64,000 bases of DNA from Clavaria fumosa (GCA_951802425.1 OX637794.1:1240001-1304000); one strand, 5' to 3'; shown: positions 23,219-34,970, numbered from the stretch's first letter. Program-made: numbers and translations. Notes: generated from the letters alone by a model not told the origin.

Positions 23219-24830
23219 TGGCCCCCTCCTCAAGGCTGGGCATCTTGACTGGCTAGCTTTGCCTTCTCCGGGTGTTTGAGGAAGAAGTCCTGAAGCAGGA
23301 GCATGGCATTGGTGAGGTTCTGGCGGGGCTCCCAGGTATTCTCCTCAATGGGATATCCTAACCATTTCACCAGATACTTGACTCCTCATCCCACTTTCTT
23401 CACATCCAGGATTTCTTCAACATCGTATTCCAGGTGGTCGTCATTGATGATGGGGGGAGGAGGGGTTGGTCGGGACTGTGAGGCGAAAGAGGGGGGAACA
23501 TACAGGGTTAGGAGAAGCTCATTAAACACATTGTGGATATGCCAGGCTGGAGGTAACTTGAGGCAATATCCAGCTGGTCCTACTTTCTCAATGATGGTGA
23601 AAGGCCCAGCACACTTATTGTCGAGTTTCTTGTTTGGGCAGTCCATTTTCAGGTTTCACATGTCGAGCCATACCAGATCTCCTTTCCCATACTCACGACT
23701 GGGTCGTTTCCTGCTGTCATGGCTTTTCTTCATTGCCAGTGCAGCCTTTTCCATGGCCTCTTTGGCGGCTCGCTGCGACTCCTCCAACTTGGCCATCCAC
23801 TCATCCGCAGCTGGATTCACCTCTGTCTGGGGATGAATTCCTCCATTCCATGGATGCCACCCATAGTCCAGGAAAAAGGGGGTGTAGCCAGTCGCAGAGT
23901 GTTCCCAGTTGTTCAGCACGAATTCCGCAGTGCTCAGCCACTCCGCCCAATCATCCTGGAGATGGTCGATATACTCTCATAGATAAGTTTCAATCTCTTG
24001 GTTCACTCACTCTGTTTGTCCATCAGTTTGGGGGTGGAAGGCGGTGCTTGGATTAGCCTTTATCCCAATCATGTGGTAAAACTCCCTCATGAACCTTGAG
24101 ACGAACTGTGGCCCATGATCGCTGACGACTTTCTGGGGAATGCTGTGGTTCCAGAACACTCGGTCATGCAAGATCCTTGCTGCTCCTAGACTCATCAGGT
24201 CAAACCCAATTGCCTCAATGAGCGTTCGTTTGGTGAACTTGTTGACGATGACCAGGATGGAATCAAACCTGCAGGATTGTGGCAGTCCTACTATATCCCA
24301 GCTGATCGCTGACCACGGTCCGCTTGGTACTGGGTGTGGGTATAGGGGGGCCACATGCTTCGTCCGGTCTGGCTTGGTTCTCTGACAACCTTCACATCCT
24401 GCTACATAATGTTCCACATCCTTCACCATCTCCAGCCACCAGTAGGCTTTGAGTACCACAGCATTCATTTTCTTAGCCCTGGGGTGTCCTGCGATAGGGA
24501 GGTCATGCTCGTAGTTGAGGACCACCTCGCGTACAGCTGGGGGTATCCACACAGTGCTACTCTTCCACCATAGCCCGAAACGATCTCACGTCCAGCTGTC
24601 ATCGAGTTCCTCAGGCTTGGTGACATGTTCTGTGCTCTTTTTCTGGAGGAGCATCTCCATCTCAGAGGTGAAACTGGCACGCACGTCCACCTCGGAGGGG
24701 AATACTTGAATAGGGGCATCTTCTTCGGCAGCATCTCCATAGTCTGGTCTTCGAGATAGGGCATCAGCTTTGGTATTACTTTTCCCCATCTGATACTTGA
24801 TCTCAAAGTTGAAACTCTGGAGTTCCCCAT
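23219..24830 (-). pseudogene. Ty3/Gypsy integrase and chromodomain (element 1)
   Basis: Minus-strand frames 24552-24007, 23919-23656 and 23646-23386 cover the zinc-binding H2C2 region (LPIAGHPRAKK, CEGCQRTKPD), the catalytic core (ISWDIVGLPQ, VVSDHGPQF, STAFHPQTDGQTE) and the GPFTIIEKVGPAGY C-terminal module. This is followed by a chromodomain start, DDHLEYDVEEILDVKKVG, interrupted by a TGA before VKYLVKW. Integration of element cDNA is the family role; the stops make this copy inactive. Confidence 0.88.
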
Positions 24831-24843
24831 ACCAACGTACTTG

Positions 24844-25900
24844 TCACAGCTTCAGTTTCTGCAGTTTTCTGAAATACTGAAGGTTGGCATGGTCAGTCCA
24901 GATTTCAAAGGTTTCATTCACTCCTATGAGGTACACCCTCCATTCTCTGAGTGCCCGAATCACTGCGAGGAATTCCTTGTTGTAGATGTCATAGTTCTTC
25001 TCAGCAATGGTGAGGGCCTGGGAGATGTAGTTGACAGGTCTCCAAGTGCCGTCAGTCTGCAGCTGAGAAAGGACTCCGCCTGTCGTGAGGTTACTCGCAT
25101 CCGTTTCTACCTTCCACTTACCCGTGTCCTGGGGTAGAGTGAGGACTGGGGCCGAGACAAGTGCCTTCTTTAGATCCAAAAAGGCTGTGACCTGTTCTGC
25201 TTGCCAGCACCACAGGATGTTGCCGGTCAGCTTGAACAGGGGTTTGGCCCATGTGGACAAGTTGGGGATGAAGTGTCGCAAGTGGTTGATCATGCCCAGG
25301 AACTGCTGGAGTTCCTTGACGTTCTGGGGTTGTGGCCAGTTCCATATAGCTTCTGCCTTGGCTGGATTGTGCTCGAGCTGATTATGGGAGAGTCTGAGCC
25401 CCAGGTAGAAGACTTCAGCTTTCTCAAACTCGCACTTGCTCAACCATAGGCATAGTTCATTGTCCCGGAACCTCTGCAGCACATGGTCCATCCAGTAGCG
25501 GTGGGTCACGAGGTTGTCAGTGAATATGATGATGTCATCGATATACGCAAGTACATGTCCTCCTGCGATTTCCTCTCATAAGATGTGGTTCATAAATCTC
25601 TGGAAAGTCGCAGGGGCATTCTGGAGACCGAACCACATTACTGTCGGTTCGAACAAACCTCACGAGGTCAAGAAAGCACATCTTTCCTGGTGTCCTTCCC
25701 ACAATCTCATTGACGGGAACCTGCCCTTCGCATCAATCTTGGAGAAGATCTTTGCTCCACAAAGCTTGTCTATGCAGTCACGGATGTGTGGTAGTGGGAA
25801 CTTGTCTTTAACCAAGAATGAGTTAAGCCGTGAGCGGTCCACGATAGGCCGCAGTTTATCCTTTTCTCATTTAAAGAAGAATGGACTGGCATAGGGAGAT
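24844..25900 (-). pseudogene. Ty3/Gypsy reverse transcriptase and RNase H (element 1)
   Basis: Frames 25842-25660 and 25509-24844 carry RT sequence (KDKFPLPHIRDCIDKL, FSKIDAKGRFP), a YIDD catalytic box at about 25520-25545, HFIPNLSTWAKPLFKLTG, and the RNase H stretch WKVETDASNLTTGGVLSQ with IWTDHANLQYFRK. In-frame stops near 25579 and 25871 break it. Confidence 0.88.
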
Positions 25901-26043
25901 TTGGAGGGTCTAATCCTCCCTGAGGCCAGCTGCTCATCAATCCACCAGTTCATCTCAATCGTCTCTTCCCTCATGAGTGAGTAGAGCTTGGAGGATAAGT
26001 GGCCTGGGTCCTTGTGGAACTCGATCTTGATGTCGAAATTGGG

Positions 26044-26763
26044 TCATGGTTTGGGTAACTCATCCCATTTAGCCTTGCTAATGACTGTCAGATATAGAGA
26101 AGGCCAATTTGGCATGGTCGCGGTGTCTGGGAAACAGTTGTCCATGACGGTTTGGAAAGCATTGTTGTAGTCACGGGTTCTGGGGTAGCAGTACTGGGGG
26201 TCAAGTCCAGGGAACGGGAAACAACTCTGGGGGCAATGTTTGAAGGATATCTTCCCCTGAGTCCAATCGATATTGGGGTTATGTCTTGTTAGCCAGTCAT
26301 GTCCCAGGATTATCTTGTGCAACTTCATTGTGCCAAGCAGGAAATGAATTTGTTCCTGGTGGTCACCTACCACCAGGATGAGGTCAATTCCATACTTGAT
26401 AGGGCCATTCTTATTCGCAGTACTGTCGACGTTGTAGACCTTGATTGGTGTCGGTTCCAGTCCAAGATCCTTACACCAGTCGAGATCCATGAAACAGTTG
26501 GTACATCCCAAGTCTACCAGGACCTTGGCACTCCCCCATTGTGTGGTGGTGAGTGTCTCAAAGTGCGCTGGTAGAGTCAGTTCTCTCTTCTGTCTCTTTG
26601 GCTTCTCTTCCATGACCTTTACTGTGGTTTTGTCCTCAAGTCTGTTCGCGCTCCGGGCATGTCTCCATTGCAGGATTGTGTATTTGGGTATACTTGCTAT
26701 GGTTACAGGGGTGGGGGTGGGAACATGGCTCATACTATTACAGAGGCATGAGTTCAGACTCAC
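26044..26763 (-). pseudogene. Retropepsin-like region (element 1)
   Basis: 239-codon frame between gag and RT. The expected active-site triad D-S/T-G appears as DLG in VLVDLGCTNCFMDLDW; downstream are HFLLGTMKLHKIILGHDWLTRHNPNIDW, typical of the second half of this protease, and the RT leader SKAKWDELP. The Leu in place of Ser/Thr should weaken or abolish activity. Confidence 0.8.
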
Positions 26764-29425
26764 TGCGCCTCTTCTCCAAAACCCTGCTCCTGGGTAGGAG
26801 CCAATGGAAGCTGTTGTTGTTGTTGTTGCTGGACCTGCGGGGCTCCAGCCATCTGCCTCTCTCTCTCATATATTGCAAGCCTGTTGCGGAGCAGCACCAA
26901 TTCGTTCTTGTATTCTTCCACTTCCATTTGGGCAGGGGCCATCGTGCGAACCTGCAGCCTCAGGACATAGGGATGTGTGTCTGGGAGGTGGCAGTTGCGG
27001 GCGATGTGACCAACCTGGCCACAGCGGAAGCATCGACACTTGGCAGCAGGGGCTCGCATCTGGTCCACGATCATCCGGTCACCAGCACCGGCAGGATGGG
27101 ACATGATCTGTGGGGCGGAGGGGAAGCGAGGTACAGGTCGCAGGGGGTTTGGGTTTCGGGTATCGGAGGGGTACGGGGGTTGTGTGGGGTTGTTGGAACT
27201 GGGGAGGGGAGGGGTGGCCAGTGTTCTGCTCATGTACAATAGCGTCAAGTCTCCTCTGCTGGGCGTCCAGCCTCTCGACCAGTCCTTTCCACTCAGCGTA
27301 AGTGGTCAGCATCAGGTTAACACTGTACACGCAATTAGTCAGCCTTCTGTTGAGGTTTAGTTCCAGCCAGTGGACTAGGATATCTGAGTCTCCATTCACA
27401 TCTATGTCTGCCTTCCGCATCAATGTTTTGAATTGTGCGAAGAACTCCATGGCTTCCAATGGGCCTTGCTTCAACTTTGTGATGTCATTTAGGGCAGTTG
27501 TGGTGATGTTGGGGTCGTCGAAGGCTCTCCGTAGGTCCGCAACGAAGTCCTCCCAGGTTCCTGCTACTCCAGCATTCAATATCTCATCAGCTCTCATGTT
27601 CGCCCACTCTGCGGCGAACCCATCTCCAGTTATCTTGCTTAATGTGAAAAGAATCTTGTTCAAGTCGCTGGCATACAGTCCTTGATTCCCCAGGAACTAT
27701 AGTCAGAGGGACCTGAGGAAGGTCTGGAAATTCTTCTTGTTGCCGTCAAATGGGGCGATGGCTAGGTCCAGCCTTGGCATTTGGGCTGTGGGGACAGGGT
27801 TGGCCATTTCGGGCTTGGGCGAGGGCAGCAGTGAGGGTTCAGGTGGCGATGGATTCGTGGGTTGCGGTTGCAGTTCTGGAGTCGCAGGTGGCTGTGGTGG
27901 TGGTGACAGTGCTGGTCGGACTAGGCACTCGTCTAAAGTCGCGAAGTCTACGGGGGGCTCGGTAGGAACTGGTGGTGCTGGGGGGGATGGAGTTGACGGG
28001 ACGACAGATGAAGGCAATGGGTTGGTATTTGTGGAGCATAAACTATTTGATTCTGATGAGGCTAAGCTCTGTCTGGATCTCCACGGAAACGTGTGTGGGT
28101 TTGTTCGTCGGCTTGTCATTGTTGGAATTTACGTAGTCCTCAAGGTCGTCAAGGTTGATGTCGGTGGTGCTATGGGCTGGGGACCTTGTTCCTGAGGTCG
28201 CGGAGTCAGGTAGGGCTGCTCTCAGTGCTTCTCTCAATCTTTCCTCTCGTCTGCTCTGCTCCTGTGCATATAACCTCACGAAATAAGGGGCTAACCTTCT
28301 CTCCTCCTCGATAATCCAAAGTTCAAATGGTTGTAGCTCTCACGGTCTCAGTACCGCAGTCTCAGTCTCAGAATAGTCCAATTCTGTCGGGGTGTCTGGG
28401 TAGAAGTAGGGAATGGCACGGATTATCCGCGGATCTTCCACGGATTTTGAATAAGCAGGGTTGTAGCCCTTCATTTCTCGATGCAAATATTTAAAAAAGC
28501 ATTCAAAATGATCCAGAATTGACTGAGATATGGACAGTACAGGTTTTATGGCTGAAGCTTTCAAACTGATACTTCCTCACTTCAATCTTTGCAAGAGAGT
28601 CATCAAAATGTCAAAAACCTCGCATTTTTGATGACTCTCTTGCAAAGATTGAGGTGAGGAAGTATCAGTTTGAAAGCTTCAGCCATAAAACCTGTACTGT
28701 CCATATCTCAGTCAATTCTGGATCATTTTGAATGCTTTTTTAAATATTTGCATCGAGAAATGAAGGGCTACAACCCTGCTTATTCAAAATCCCTGGAGGA
28801 TCCGCGGATAATCTGTGCCATTCCCTACTTCTACCCAGACACCCCGACAGAATTGGACTATTCTGAGACTGAGACTGCGGTACTGAGACCGTGAGAGCTA
28901 CAACCATTTGAACTTTGGATTATCGAGGAGGAGAGAAGGTTAGCCCCTTATTTCGTGAGGTTATACGCACAGGAGCAGAGCAGACGAGAGGAGAGATTGA
29001 GAGAAGCACTGAGAGCACCTGACTCCGCGACCTCAGGAACAAGGTCCCCAGCCCATAGCACCACCGACATCAACCTTGACGACCTTGAGGACTACATAAA
29101 TTCCAACAATGACAAGCCGACGAACAAACCCACACACGTTTCCGTGGAGATCCAGACAGAGCTTAGCCTCATCAGAATCAAACAGTTCATCACCATTCCC
29201 TAGGTAGAAGTTCGTTCTTATGTGGCTGTCAAAGTATCTGCTCCAATATTCATTTTCTCCAAAATCCAGTACGGTGGTAAGCCACTCGTCTGTGATGTCT
29301 TCGTTACACATTGGGTACACCAGGGTGGGTTCTCTCATCGTTCTGTTGCACACGATGGGCAGGGGGATAAGAAAGAAGCTAGGCCAACTGGGATGGGCAG
29401 GGTTGAGGTAGCTGGGGGTGGACAC
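26760..29425 (-). pseudogene. Ty3/Gypsy gag with CCHC zinc knuckle, disrupted (element 1)
   Basis: The 3' part (27248-26760) holds a CCHC knuckle CFRCGQVGHIARNC (C-x2-C-x4-H-x4-C) at about 27035-26990. The 27663-27079 frame is the capsid-like retrotransposon gag domain (ADLRRAFDDPNITTTA, LEAMEFFAQFKTLMRKADID). The 28119-27703 frame is a Pro-rich linker. The N-terminal part (29425 inward) is separated from the rest by the inverted duplication at 28041-29187. Confidence 0.8.
28041..29187. repeat. Large palindrome (inverted duplication) inside gag
   Basis: Arms 28041-28610 and 28623-29187 are near-perfect inverse copies about a 12-nt spacer. Both arms encode the same peptides in opposite directions (KPVLSISQSILDHFECFFKY, MKGYNPAYSKS, YAQEQSRREERLREALRA), with a few substitutions and a short deletion in the right arm. 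Confidence 0.95.
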
Positions 29426-29433
29426 TGAAATTG

Positions 29434-29992
29434 TGTCAGTCCAAGGTCCTCACAGAAAGCGAGAGGGGAAGTAACTCGATTTCAGCATAAGGGACTAACA
29501 CTACTACATGGGTACTATATATACTAGGGAAGGGGGCTGTGCGGCATGAGTGAGTCATGGGGAAGAAAGTGAGGCTATGCGCACTGAGTTGCAAGGGATA
29601 GGGGAGGTAGATTAGGGTAAATGAGATACTGGAATAGGAAGGTGGCAGGCAGGCACAGATAAGGAGCGTAGACAAGAGAAATGCTTGGCGTGGGCTCGGC
29701 TGCCCAAGGGGAGACCTCAACTAGACCTGATTAGGATAGATTGATTGATGGGACCTGTCAGTTCCATTGTTGTGGATCCGCCTCCATCACAAATTGCAAA
29801 GCCTGGGAAAGGTCGAGAAACGTGGGCATGGACATGTGACGGGCGCTTGTTGGAGCCCTGTAGGCGCTGGTGCATGGTTGCGAGTATCCCCAAGGTTGCG
29901 GGCTGTCACGTGATCCTGTACCCGCATCTCATCGCTAGTCGCTGGTGCACTTTGGAGTTCAATGATGATGGCTTATGTAAGCGATCCTGACA
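29434..29992 (-). repeat. LTR of Ty3/Gypsy element 1 (5' LTR)
   Basis: 559 bp with TGTCAG and CTGACA ends, followed by the target duplication CCAGT. The several differences from the other LTR show that the insertion is not recent. Confidence 0.92.
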
Positions 29993-29997
29993 CCAGT

Positions 29998-30243
29998 GTG
30001 AAGTTCCCAATATCTCGATAATGATGAAAGCTTCTTGGAAGTGCTTTAGACTACATGAAAGCATGTCAAAAGTAGGCCCCAATAGACCCAAATCAAAAGG
30101 GATCTGACAGGAATTGATGGAGATGCTGAAAAAGTGGGGGGGGAAGGGGGAGCAGATCAGAGAAGGTGGTGATGCACCATAATGGCTGGACAGATTACAT
30201 CAGAAAAAACATAATTTCACAGTAGTTGTCAGTGTAAATATAT
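29998..30243. other. Unassigned spacer
   Basis: Sequence continuing from the Ty3/Gypsy target site; it is the former continuation of 22509-22654, the 3' flank of the right NLR. No gene or repeat recognised. Confidence 0.4.
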
Positions 30244-31216
30244 TGTCACACTGAGGCTATATACACCAATGTTGTTTTGTGATTTCCATGGTAGGGTCTT
30301 ATAGATATTCAGACAACAACAAAGTGCACAATAGTCAATATAGCATTCAGGGCCAACACTGTAGCACCACTAGATTTGCAGTGATCAGTGGATACTATGT
30401 TGTATGGCTATATGCTACAGCATGCTACAGAGACTACATTAAGCTATCAACCACATTGCTCATGGTACTCAAAGAGGTGCAAGTGTCATGGTCCTTTCAA
30501 GTTAGTAGCGGAGGAGTTAGCAGAACAGAGCAGAGATAGTTTATTGGAGTCTGATCAGAGTCCAATATTGGAGAAACAGAGAAGTAGATAGAGAAAGAGG
30601 GGACTTATGGGACTGTGGCCTCAACGTATGTGTTGTGCCACCACATATATACATGTCCCTATTTGTCAAACAGAAACAATACCCAAGGAGGAAATCAGAA
30701 CAGAAGTTAAACTCTGAATTTCATTGGAGTCCATCAGAGTTGCTCAGAGTTGGTCAGATGACATGGAGAATGTCAAGGATGATGAGGATGAAAGCTCAGA
30801 GATGTTTAGGATCAAGAGATGTTAATATTTGAACTGCAGAACAGGGAAATACAGGTGGGATCTTATACTGCAAGGACAGGAGTATAGGAGTACTTTGAAA
30901 CATAGTATATATCAAATTACTAGGAGAGTTTCACCACAAGTACCTGTGCAATTTTCAGGGAACAAAGAAACAACAACAAAAATGACTCCCATGGGTCAAG
31001 GGCATCCTGGCATTGGTAAATGGAATGATGGGCTGAAGGGAGAAGGTTCTAGAACAAAGTCCAAAAGGTCCGAAGGACAGCAGAACAGAGTCCAAGGAAG
31101 GTGCAGAGTGGAGGATGTGGAGTTATGGAGGAGTGGATCAGAGATGACTGGAGTTGGTGTGGAGTCTGGAGTCCAGAGCAGGGATTGTGCTTATGTGATC
31201 AGATGGGGTCATAACA
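30244..31216 (-). repeat. Probable LTR of Ty3/Gypsy element 2
   Basis: On the minus strand a purine tract (about 31217-31232, complement of GTATCCCCCTCTTAGG) is followed at 31216 by TGTTATGACC, the expected start of a 3' LTR for the element whose RT/RNase H follow to the right. The other end is placed at a TGTCACAC near 30244 by the TG rule only; no partner LTR remains, so this boundary is a guess. Confidence 0.4.
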
Positions 31217-31517
31217 GTATCCCCCTCTTAGGGTTGAACCCCTGGGACCCTGTGGCCAAAGTCTGCATGAACACATGTCCTCCATAATGAGTTAGTCTCA
31301 GAGTTTTGTGGCACATCAAGTGGAGTCTGAAAAAAATTTGGGGGTCAAAAGGCCATGCATGTTGCACTCCACTTTTTTTCTTCCTTAACCCAATATCACC
31401 ATCACTAGCCCCTAGCATGGGCAAAAACCTCTCTCAAAATCTTTTTACTCAATGTCCAACATACCGACAATGCCCAGGGCAGGGCCCAGTCGCCCTTCCT
31501 GCCCTTGACCACAACCT

Positions 31518-32402
31518 GTGGTTGCTGTCCCCACACAGCTGCACGTGGAGGATGAGGATCCCGAGATCGTGGCCCTCACAAGGCAGCTCAAGGCACTGCG
31601 AGAGAAGAAGGTGCAGGAGGAGGAGGAGAGGAAGAAGAGGGATGAAGCAGATCAGATGCGGCAGGAGGAGATGGAGCAGGCAAAGGCAGTGGAGGTGAAG
31701 CGGCACATGGAGGAGATCATGCAGGCGCAGGGAGTGGGGCGGAAGCAGACTCTGGTGCCAGAGTCCGAGGTGGAGAAGGGGCTGTGCAATTGGTGCCAGC
31801 AGTTGTCACTGGATTGCGCATACCCGAGCAGGGGGCGGGGAACCTCTTGCATCGCCTGTGTGGGGGCAAAGCAGAAGTGTGTGGGTGGAGAGATGGCAGG
31901 GCTGGAGTGGAAGAAACTCCACTCTGTGAAGTCGAAGAGGGTGGTGGAGTCGGAGGAGGAGGAGGTGCAGGAGGTGTGGGCTCCATGAGCAGAGTTGGAG
32001 AGGGCGGAGGCAGAGCAGGTGAGGATGGTGCGGGCCACCCTTGACTTGGTGGCCTGCAGGGTGGCAGAGTTGGAGGAGTGGAGGAAGGAGGCGAGGGTGG
32101 AGAGGAAGGAGTTGAGGGCAGAGCAGAAGGCAGTGGTAGAGGATCGGAGGATCCTCCAAGAGTTTTTTATGGGGAAGTGGGGAGTGGAGGTGGAGAAGAA
32201 GACAGAGGAGGAGAAGATGGTGGTGGAGGTTGTGGAGTCGGAGAAGGAGAAGGAGAAGGAGGCAGAGAAGAAGGAAGCAGAGAAGGGTGCAGAGGCGGAG
32301 GTCATTGATGTCCAGTACATAAATCCATCTGTGCCTGTGGAGAAGTCTGTTGTCATCCATGGACCACTTAGGGTCTGCAGAGTTCAAGTGGAGGTCTTCT
32401 AG
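31518..32402 (+). pseudogene. Zn2Cys6-like cluster and coiled-coil protein, one internal stop
   Basis: A plus-strand frame of 295 codons from the ATG at 31518, broken only by an in-frame TGA at 31986-31988. After an acidic/basic coiled coil (Glu/Lys/Arg-rich, LKALREKKVQEEEERKKRDE) comes six-cysteine spacing C-x2-C-x6-C-x10-C-x2-C-x6-C (from CNWC to CVGAKQKC, about 31785-31881), which fits the fungal Zn2Cys6 binuclear cluster. More coiled coil follows (AELEEWRKEARVERKELRAE). The last about 90 bases read antisense to element 2 RNase H/integrase, so the end is a junction. Similar coiled-coil Cys-cluster proteins recur beside retrotransposons in mushrooms, to my recollection; a transcription factor role is not shown. 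Confidence 0.6.
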
Positions 32403-33642
32403 GATCAGGGTGATCACAGGATCCAGCAAGAGTCTCTTATGGTTGGTAACAATGTCAACCAGAGTTTCAGAACCTTCGAGATAATGCCTCCAGGTGGTAA
32501 ACACCTCAAATATAGCAAGGAGTTCCTTATTGTGAGTGTCATAGTTCAGTTCGGAGATGCCTAGGGTGTGGGAATGAAAAGTGATAGGATGAAATTCACC
32601 ATCAGAGGCGACCATAGAGAGAATCGCAGTGACAGCATAGTCTGAGGTGTCCATTTCGACTATAAGCAGAGCTCCAGGGATGAAGTGTGAGAGGATCAGA
32701 GCAGTGGAGAATGCTGTTTTCAGAGAGTCAAAGGCGGACTGGCAGTTGTCAGACCAAAGCCATGGGATGTTTTTTTGTGTGAGGCCAGTCATCAGGGTGA
32801 CAATCTCGGAGTATCCATGGATGAAACAGTGGTAGAAATTGGCAAGCCTGAGGAAGGACTGCATGTCTTTGACCTTCTGCAGAGTCAGCCAATCCTGTAT
32901 AGCTTTAACTTTAGCCATGTCCATAGAAAGTCCAGCTGGAGATAAAACAAATCCAAGGTACTCCATGGTTTCAGTGTGAAATTCACACTTAGCCAGGTTC
33001 AGGAAGAGATGGTTCTTCTGGAGCCTTCAGAGTACCTCTAGGACATGCTCAACATGTTGTTTCAGGTCCTCGGAGTAAATGAGGATGTTGTCAAGATAGA
33101 TGACCATGAATGTGTCGAGGAGGTTGGAGAATATATCATTCATGAAGTGCTGGAAAGTGGTGGGTGCATTAGTGAGCCCAAAGGGCATCACACACCATTT
33201 GAAGGATCCATATCAGGTGTGGAATGTGGTCTTCCATTCATTACCCTTGGCAATACAGACCAGGTGATACATGTGTCAGAGGTTGAGTTTTGTATAGATT
33301 TGGGCTTTTCTTGGAATGTCAAGAAGATCTTTGGTTAGTGGGAGTGGATAACAATCTTTTTTGGTGACTTTATTGAGACCACAGAAATTGACACATAGTT
33401 GGAGTGTTCCATTCTTTTTCTGGACAAAAAGCACAGGTGCTCTGTGTGGAGAACAGCTCAGATGTATGAATCTGATGCAGAGATGCTCATCCAGAAACTT
33501 GTGGAGTTTGCTGAGTTCAGACTGCAACAGAGAATAGACCACACCCAGCAGAGGGGATTGGCCCTCCAGCAGGTTGATTTTTAGGTCATATGGTCAGTGC
33601 AGAGCAAGGGTGTCCACCTTCTTTTTACTGAAGACATCTGGG

Positions 33643-34104
33643 TAGTGAATGGCATGGGTTACCCATGGGTAAATTTGACTGTACCAATACCTGCACCTGA
33701 CAGTACCCTTACCCATGGGTGTGGGTCCACTAAACTGCCAGGTATGGGTGGGTTTGTACCTCTAACTATGCTATGCACAAATACTAGACTACAATTGTGT
33801 CCCACCCATCTGCCATCTCCTCCTCATCTCCTTCAACTTCAGCCAGTACTGTGACACCCATAACATCATTGTCCTTCACTAGATCTAACTTACTCCACAT
33901 ACCAATGCAAATCAATGCCCAAGTTGACTGAGCTGAAAGCCAATTCTGGACATGCGACAATAGGATCCACCCTTGACTGGCTACCCATGTACCCCTATGA
34001 AGGGTACGGGTTTTGGAAGGGTCCAGAATCCATTACCCATACCCACACCTAGCCATACCTGTGGGGCAGACCTGTGCAGGTACCAATACCCATGCAATTC
34101 ACTA
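33643..34104. mobile_element. hAT-like MITE, 462 bp, 8-bp TSD
   Basis: Inverted ends TAGTGAATKGCATGGGT flank a core rich in ACCCATGGGT-like motifs. The 8-bp duplication is CATCTGGG at 33635-33642 and CATCCGGG at 34105-34112, differing by one C to T at a CpG. It interrupts the RT leader of element 2; removing it restores a FPDVFSKKK-type join. No coding capacity. Confidence 0.85.
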
Positions 34105-34970
34105 CATCCGGGAAATCCCTGTACTTCTCCAGAATGGAGAGGAGATCCTTGGAAGTAGTGTCAGGGATGTTGAACAAAGTGGAGGCTGTGCATGCAGACT
34201 TGCTTGACAACATCATGCCAAAGACTCAGGACCCGCAAAGTCCACAAGCTGTGATGAACACAGCAGTGTTCACAAAAGAAACTTTAGGTGCCCCATGGAG
34301 GAACTGGGCAGATGGAATGGTCAGAGATGGAGTCAAAGATGGAGATGGAAGCAGAGATGGAGACAGAGTCTGGGCTTGGTTCGGAGTCACTGCAGACAAT
34401 GTTTGAACTGGAGTGCATGGAGCAGAGACAGATGGAGGGACAGAAGTGGACAGAGGGACAGAATGGAGAGTGCTGGCTGCACCCTCCAGATCAGATTTCG
34501 GAGTTTTTTCCTCTTTAGTAGATGGTCTGGGCTTTATCTGGCCAGTAGTCCAGTCAACCAGCAGGTTGTTTTGGAACAGCCAATTCATTCCCAAGATCAC
34601 ATCACAAGAGGGATCAAGATCAGTAACTACAAACAAGATGTTGGTCAGATCCATGGCAGAGAGCTGAATGGAGAGCCAGACCACTTTGGTAACCCAGATG
34701 GAGGTGGTCCCATTTATAAAAATGACCTCCTGGGGGGTCACTGGAGTTTTCAGAAGACAGAGACAAGAAGCAAATTTGGCATCAATGAAACAGAGTTCAG
34801 TGCCAGAGTCTATCATTGCTTTAAAAGGAACAGGAATAGAAGGAGAAGAGGAAAGGAGAGAGAGAGAATGATGAAAAGAAAGGGTATTGAGTATAGGTTT
34901 AGTATGATCAGAGTCAGAGCAGCCAGAGAGTCATACTGTGCTCTCTGGGCTGCTCAATCTTTTTTTGACA

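Larger units (their letters stand above)
22660..29992 (-). mobile_element. Ty3/Gypsy chromovirus-type LTR retrotransposon, two LTRs, 5-bp TSD
   Basis: Both 559-bp LTRs are present and the element is flanked by the direct 5-bp repeat CCAGT (22655-22659 and 29993-29997). The right LTR has inverted ends TGTCAG...CTGACA; the left one has TTTTCAG at its outer end. A purine tract lies beside the left LTR (complement of TGGCCCCCTCCTC). On the minus strand the order is gag, protease, reverse transcriptase, RNase H, integrase, chromodomain, the Ty3/Gypsy order. The coding region is broken by several stops and by a large inverted duplication in gag, so it is not autonomous. Confidence 0.93.
31217..34970 (-). 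mobile_element. Ty3/Gypsy element 2, defective and nested
   Basis: Minus-strand order: protease-like 34816-34226 (MIDSGTELCFIDAKFA with an intact DSG, LDPSCDVILGMNWLFQNNLLVDW), RT 33542-33276 (APVLFVQKKNGTLQLCVNF, KKDCYPLPL), then RT thumb and RNase H 32966-32310 (MEYLGFVLSPAGLSMDMAKV, HFIPGALLIVEMDTSDYAVT, HNKELLAIFEVF). It is split by a MITE at 33643-34104 and lacks most integrase; instead a Zn2Cys6 frame lies antisense at 31518-32402. The left end abuts a purine tract and LTR-like sequence. The right end is replaced by element 3. Confidence 0.8.

Noticed and set aside
31806..32300. Minus-strand leucine-rich extension (LLCLLLLLLLRLHNLHHH) of the RNase H frame
   Set aside because: It is the antisense of the Glu/Lys-rich coiled coil at 31995-32300, not a membrane segment.
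33660..34100. Repeated ACCCATGGGT motifs as a possible protein-binding array
   Set aside because: They lie wholly inside a transposable MITE with clear ends and duplication; the related ACCCGT motifs at 44058-44377 are also MITE sequence.
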